In this document: piece by piece, positions 5,579-8,389 of the stretch
How positions within the stretch are numbered: position 1 is the stretch's first letter
Layout of the letters: every line of letters starts with the position of its first letter
From: Phycisphaerae bacterium
GTDB lineage: Bacteria; Planctomycetota; Phycisphaerae; Sedimentisphaerales; SG8-4
DNA length: 8,389 bases
Assembly: GCA_030613765.1 (NCBI GenBank)
Contig: JAUWLI010000112.1
Location: 1 to 8,389 of the forward strand
Direction of reading: 5' to 3'
The notes under the pieces: generated by a model
What the model saw: only the letters and a program-made list of their open reading frames with translations
Told to the model about the DNA's origin: nothing
The model's database searches: none
Position numbers and translations under genes: made by a program

Positions 5579-6964
5579 ATGGGTAAATCGAAAAAAAGCT
5601 GGGAGAAACGGCTCGCAGGTCAACCGGAGCCACTGATGATCGATTTTGTCCAGTCACTGTCCTACGACAAGCGGCTGTACAAGTATGACATTGTGGCCTC
5701 AATTGCTCATGCGCAGATGCTGGCCGACCAGAAGCTGATATCGAAAGCTGAGCTGAAAGAGATTAAAGACGGGCTTATCGAAATATCACAGGAAATCGAA
5801 GAAGGAAAGTTCAAATTCGATAAGATGTGCGAAGACATTCATATGGCCATTGAGGCGGCATTAGTGGCGAAAATCGGTGAGCCGGGCAAGAAGTTGCATA
5901 CTGGCAGAAGCCGCAATGATCAGGTTGCTACCGATATTCGGCTCTGGATGCGAGATGAGATAGAGGTTCTGCAAAGCAAGATAAACGGTCTTCAAAAAGC
6001 ATTTGTTAAATTAGCGGGCAAACACGTTAAGGATGTGATGCCGGCTTATACTCATCTTCAGCGTGCCCAGCCGGTAGTTATTGCGATGTATCTGCTTAGT
6101 TTTGTAGAGCAGCTTAGACGTGACTTTTTTCGTCTTAAAAACTGCAGGAAGATGCTTAAAATTTCCCCGTTGGGAAGTGGCGCGATAGCCGGCTCGACAC
6201 TGTCATTAGACAGAGAAAGCACGGCTAAGCAGTTAGGTTTTTCCGATATCAGCTACAATAGTATCGATGCGGTCAGTGACAGGGACTTTTGTGCTGAATT
6301 TATTTTTGATTGTGCACTTATTGCAACTCATCTTTCACGATTGGCTGAGGATTGGATAATCTATTCTTCAAATGAATTCGCCTTTGTGCGGATTGATGAT
6401 AGCTATTGTACATCGTCGAGTATGATGCCTCAGAAGCGTAATCCCGATGTGCTTGAACTGATTCGCGCAAAGACGGCCGGTATTTATGGCTCGTTAATGG
6501 CTATGCTGACGATTTTAAAAGCTCAACCGTCAGGATATAATCGCGATTTGCAGGAGGATAAGATTCACATTTTTTCTGCGGCTGATACGGTCAAAGCCTC
6601 ATTGGATATGGCTGCAGCAGTTGTTTCGCATACGAAATTTGATACGAAGAAGATTTCGGCTGGATTGGAAGAAGGATTTCTGGATGCTACTGCTTTGGCG
6701 GAGTATCTGGTTGGAAAGGGCATTGCTTTCCGCCAGGCACACGGTATTGTCGGGTCATTGGTTGCTTCCTGTGAAAAGGCGAACAAAAAGCTGGCTGACC
6801 TTAGCCTGGATGAGTTCAAAAAGTATTCACCTCTGATTGAGGAGGATGTGTACGAAAGTATTGGTGCTGCAAATGTTGTGGCTAAATACACTACCGAGGG
6901 TGCAGCAGGGCCCAGACAGGCAAAAGAGCAAATTGCATACTGGAAAAAGCAATTGGCAAAGTGA
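5579..6964 (+). CDS. argH: Argininosuccinate lyase
   Basis: ArgH catalyses the last step of arginine synthesis in the cytoplasm, splitting argininosuccinate into arginine and fumarate. The 461-residue length is normal for this homotetrameric member of the fumarase/aspartase superfamily. The three superfamily regions are visible: [13 protein letters not shown] (107-119), [13 protein letters not shown] (154-166, with the conserved His at 159) and the signature [12 protein letters not shown] (279-290, with the catalytic serine of the flexible loop). The last reads SSSMM where many members have GSSMM, a mild variation, and R replaces K in QKRNP. GGAG (5567-5570) lies 8 bases before the ATG; a second AAGGAG at 5550-5555 is too far to serve this start. 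argH heads the unit behind a consensus promoter, and its TGA shares one base with the thiL ATG. No other arg genes are in view. Confidence 0.97.
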   Translation: MGKSKKSWEKRLAGQPEPLMIDFVQSLSYDKRLYKYDIVASIAHAQMLADQKLISKAELKEIKDGLIEISQEIEEGKFKFDKMCEDIHMAIEAALVAKIGEPGKKLHTGRSRNDQVATDIRLWMRDEIEVLQSKINGLQKAFVKLAGKHVKDVMPAYTHLQRAQPVVIAMYLLSFVEQLRRDFFRLKNCRKMLKISPLGSGAIAGSTLSLDRESTAKQLGFSDISYNSIDAVSDRDFCAEFIFDCALIATHLSRLAEDWIIYSSNEFAFVRIDDSYCTSSSMMPQKRNPDVLELIRAKTAGIYGSLMAMLTILKAQPSGYNRDLQEDKIHIFSAADTVKASLDMAAAVVSHTKFDTKKISAGLEEGFLDATALAEYLVGKGIAFRQAHGIVGSLVASCEKANKKLADLSLDEFKKYSPLIEEDVYESIGAANVVAKYTTEGAAGPRQAKEQIAYWKKQLAK

Positions 6965-7899
6965 TGAGTGAAGCGGAAGATGAAATAACCGCCTGGTTTG
7001 CCCAACAGAGCAAACTAACCAAAGCGGATTTTCCCATCGGGATTGGCGATGATATGGCCCGGGTTCAATTAGGGCAGGATTCATCGGTTCTTGTCACCAC
7101 GGATATGCTGCTGGATGGTGTGCATTTTGACCTTGAAAAAGCGACCGTAAGACAAGCTGGATACAAAGCAATGGCGGTCAGCCTTAGCGATTGTGCGGCG
7201 ATGGCGACTGTGCCGATAGCTGCGGTTGTTTCTGTTGCGCTGCCGAAAGGATATGGCCGGGAAGAGTTAAAGCAGCTTTATGCAGGAATTACTGCCGCGG
7301 GCCAAAAGTTTGACTGCTCGCTGGTAGGTGGTGATATTACTTGCTGGAGTGATGATAAGCCCTTCGTGATAAGCGTCGCCATGCTCAGCAGAGTGGCGGG
7401 CAATCAACCAATTAAGCGGTCGGGTGCGAAGGTCGGCGATAGTATCTGCGTGACTGGTTCGCTGGGTGGTGCGATTAGTCGTAAGCATTTGGAATTTGAG
7501 CCGAGAGTCAAGGAGGCAATAAAAATCGCTCAAATGGTAACGCTGAATTCAATGATTGACATAAGCGATGGGCTCAGCAGCGATTTGAACCGAATCTGCA
7601 AAGTCAGTCAAGTTGGAGCTGTCGTCGTAGCAGAGCAGATTCCAATATCGGACGAAGCTCAAAAAAGTGGAAATCCTCTGAATTCAGCGCTGAACGACGG
7701 CGAAGATTTTGAACTGCTGTTTACTCTTTCTAATGAAGATTGTCGGATGTTATTAAAGAAATGGCATGGACCGATACCAATTACGCAAATCGGAGAGATT
7801 ACCGACACAAATAAAATGCAGATGAAAATGCCAGACGGCGTGATTAGAGATTTGGAAGCCGGGGGATACGACCATTTGAAAGGAGGACGTGAATTATGA
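6964..7899 (+). CDS. thiL: Thiamine-monophosphate kinase
   Basis: ThiL phosphorylates thiamine monophosphate with ATP to the active cofactor thiamine diphosphate in the cytoplasm. The 311-residue product shows the family's motifs in order: GIGDDMA (26-32), [11 protein letters not shown] (45-55), [12 protein letters not shown] (70-81), LVGGDIT (120-126), VTGSLGG (163-169), [12 protein letters not shown] (197-208) and DGEDFELLF (245-253). The acidic residues in these motifs bind Mg2+ and the phosphates. SLSDCAAMA is a slight variant of the usual NLSDIAAMG. The ATG at 6964 forms a TGATG junction with argH, which suggests translational coupling; a GTG at 6961, one codon earlier, is possible. No strong ribosome binding site is seen, which fits coupling. 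The 3' end carries the AGGAGG of the next gene and overlaps its start by ATGA. Confidence 0.96.
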   Translation: MSEAEDEITAWFAQQSKLTKADFPIGIGDDMARVQLGQDSSVLVTTDMLLDGVHFDLEKATVRQAGYKAMAVSLSDCAAMATVPIAAVVSVALPKGYGREELKQLYAGITAAGQKFDCSLVGGDITCWSDDKPFVISVAMLSRVAGNQPIKRSGAKVGDSICVTGSLGGAISRKHLEFEPRVKEAIKIAQMVTLNSMIDISDGLSSDLNRICKVSQVGAVVVAEQIPISDEAQKSGNPLNSALNDGEDFELLFTLSNEDCRMLLKKWHGPIPITQIGEITDTNKMQMKMPDGVIRDLEAGGYDHLKGGREL

Positions 7900-8389
7900 G
7901 ATGTCGATTACTTACATGGATAGTTGGATTTTCGTTGGCTTTTACTCTTTGCACAGTAGCATCAGGCGTAGAGAAGCTGGATCGTGGATTAGTGGCCCTT
8001 GAACGCGAAGACGGCTCAGTTTTCCTGAGTTGGCGACTGCTGGAAGGGGATCCTGAGGATATCGCTTTTGAAATAGATCGTCATTGGACTGTAGACGGCG
8101 TTAGTCGAGGCATGATGCACAAACCATATCGACTCACCAACTATTTAGATGAGAATCTCCTCCAGGATAAGGGCATAACTTATACGTATCAATTATATAG
8201 GTATAGTAGAAAAAAGAAACAGGGATCATACAAACCATTAGGGGAAATAAAAATTACACTGACCGGCAGGGCTAAGCCATACATTAGCATTCCGCTGAAA
8301 GGTGATTATGATTTCCAGAAGGTCGGCGTCGCCGATCTGGATGGCGATGGGGTCTATGAATTCATCATCAAGCAGCCGAATTTCAATAC
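7896..8389 (+). CDS. Rhamnogalacturonan lyase (PL11-like), N-terminal part, cut by the window edge
   Basis: The frame opens at the ATG at 7896 with AGGAGG (7881-7886) 9 bases upstream and is still open at the last base, giving 164 residues. A Sec signal peptide spans about 1-24 (hydrophobic [11 protein letters not shown], then VASG before VEKLDR); no proper lipobox is seen. The mature part starts [20 protein letters not shown] and [15 protein letters not shown], the typical beta-domain opening of PL11 rhamnogalacturonan lyases. [17 protein letters not shown] (143-159) is the first calcium-binding DxDGDG repeat of the eight-bladed propeller. These enzymes cut the rhamnogalacturonan I backbone of pectin by beta-elimination outside the cell. 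Usual length is above 600 residues, so most of the gene is beyond the window. It overlaps thiL by four bases and shares its transcription unit, an odd partner for it. Confidence 0.82.
   Translation, partial: MRCRLLTWIVGFSLAFTLCTVASGVEKLDRGLVALEREDGSVFLSWRLLEGDPEDIAFEIDRHWTVDGVSRGMMHKPYRLTNYLDENLLQDKGITYTYQLYRYSRKKKQGSYKPLGEIKITLTGRAKPYISIPLKGDYDFQKVGVADLDGDGVYEFIIKQPNFN

Noticed and set aside
1..8389. CRISPR arrays, tRNAs, rRNAs, riboswitches (including a TPP riboswitch before thiL) and phage genes.
   Set aside because: No regularly spaced repeats or recognisable RNA folds were seen by eye, and thiL overlaps argH with no leader to hold a riboswitch.

Overview
The window looks like a fragment of an anaerobic or environmental Gram-negative bacterium. 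My best guess is Planctomycetota (Phycisphaerae/Sedimentisphaerales-like), because secreted polysaccharide lyases are mixed with housekeeping genes, base composition is moderate to low in GC, and there are many short hypothetical membrane proteins. That assignment is inference; no rRNA or marker tree is available here.

Left part (1-2600). A minus-strand gene starts at 80 and runs off the left edge. It is divergent from a plus-strand pair: a radical SAM protein of the putative DNA modification/repair family (295-1434) and, 25 bp later, a three-helix membrane protein with a C-terminal RCK_C/TrkA-C domain (1460-2167). The divergent spacer holds an 11-bp perfect inverted repeat around a smaller hairpin, and a TATAAT box. 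Convergent to the pair is a small coiled-coil, two-helix membrane protein of unknown function (2211-2579, minus).

Middle part (about 2750-5460). A 772-residue secreted heparinase II/III-type polysaccharide lyase lies on the minus strand (2779-5097). It is much richer in GC than the genes around it. On its 3' side is an orphan translation start that is cut off after about a dozen codons, next to a GGGGTCAGAGC motif that resembles sequence found at transposon or REP borders. On its 5' side is a decayed N-terminal fragment of an IS1380-like transposase with an in-frame TGA. Together these suggest an acquired carbohydrate-degradation gene in a small mobile-element scar.

Right part (5490-8389). 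A good sigma70-type promoter (TTGACA, 17 bp, TATCAT) precedes argH (argininosuccinate lyase, arginine synthesis). argH touches thiL (thiamine-monophosphate kinase) through a TGATG junction. thiL overlaps by ATGA the start of a secreted PL11-type rhamnogalacturonan lyase that runs off the right edge. Arginine synthesis, thiamine cofactor synthesis and pectin breakdown are thus packed in one apparent transcription unit.

I see no CRISPR array, tRNA, rRNA or phage module. Nothing here is clearly a wholly new system. The most unusual items are the high-GC lyase island with its damaged borders, and the housekeeping-plus-pectin-lyase operon.
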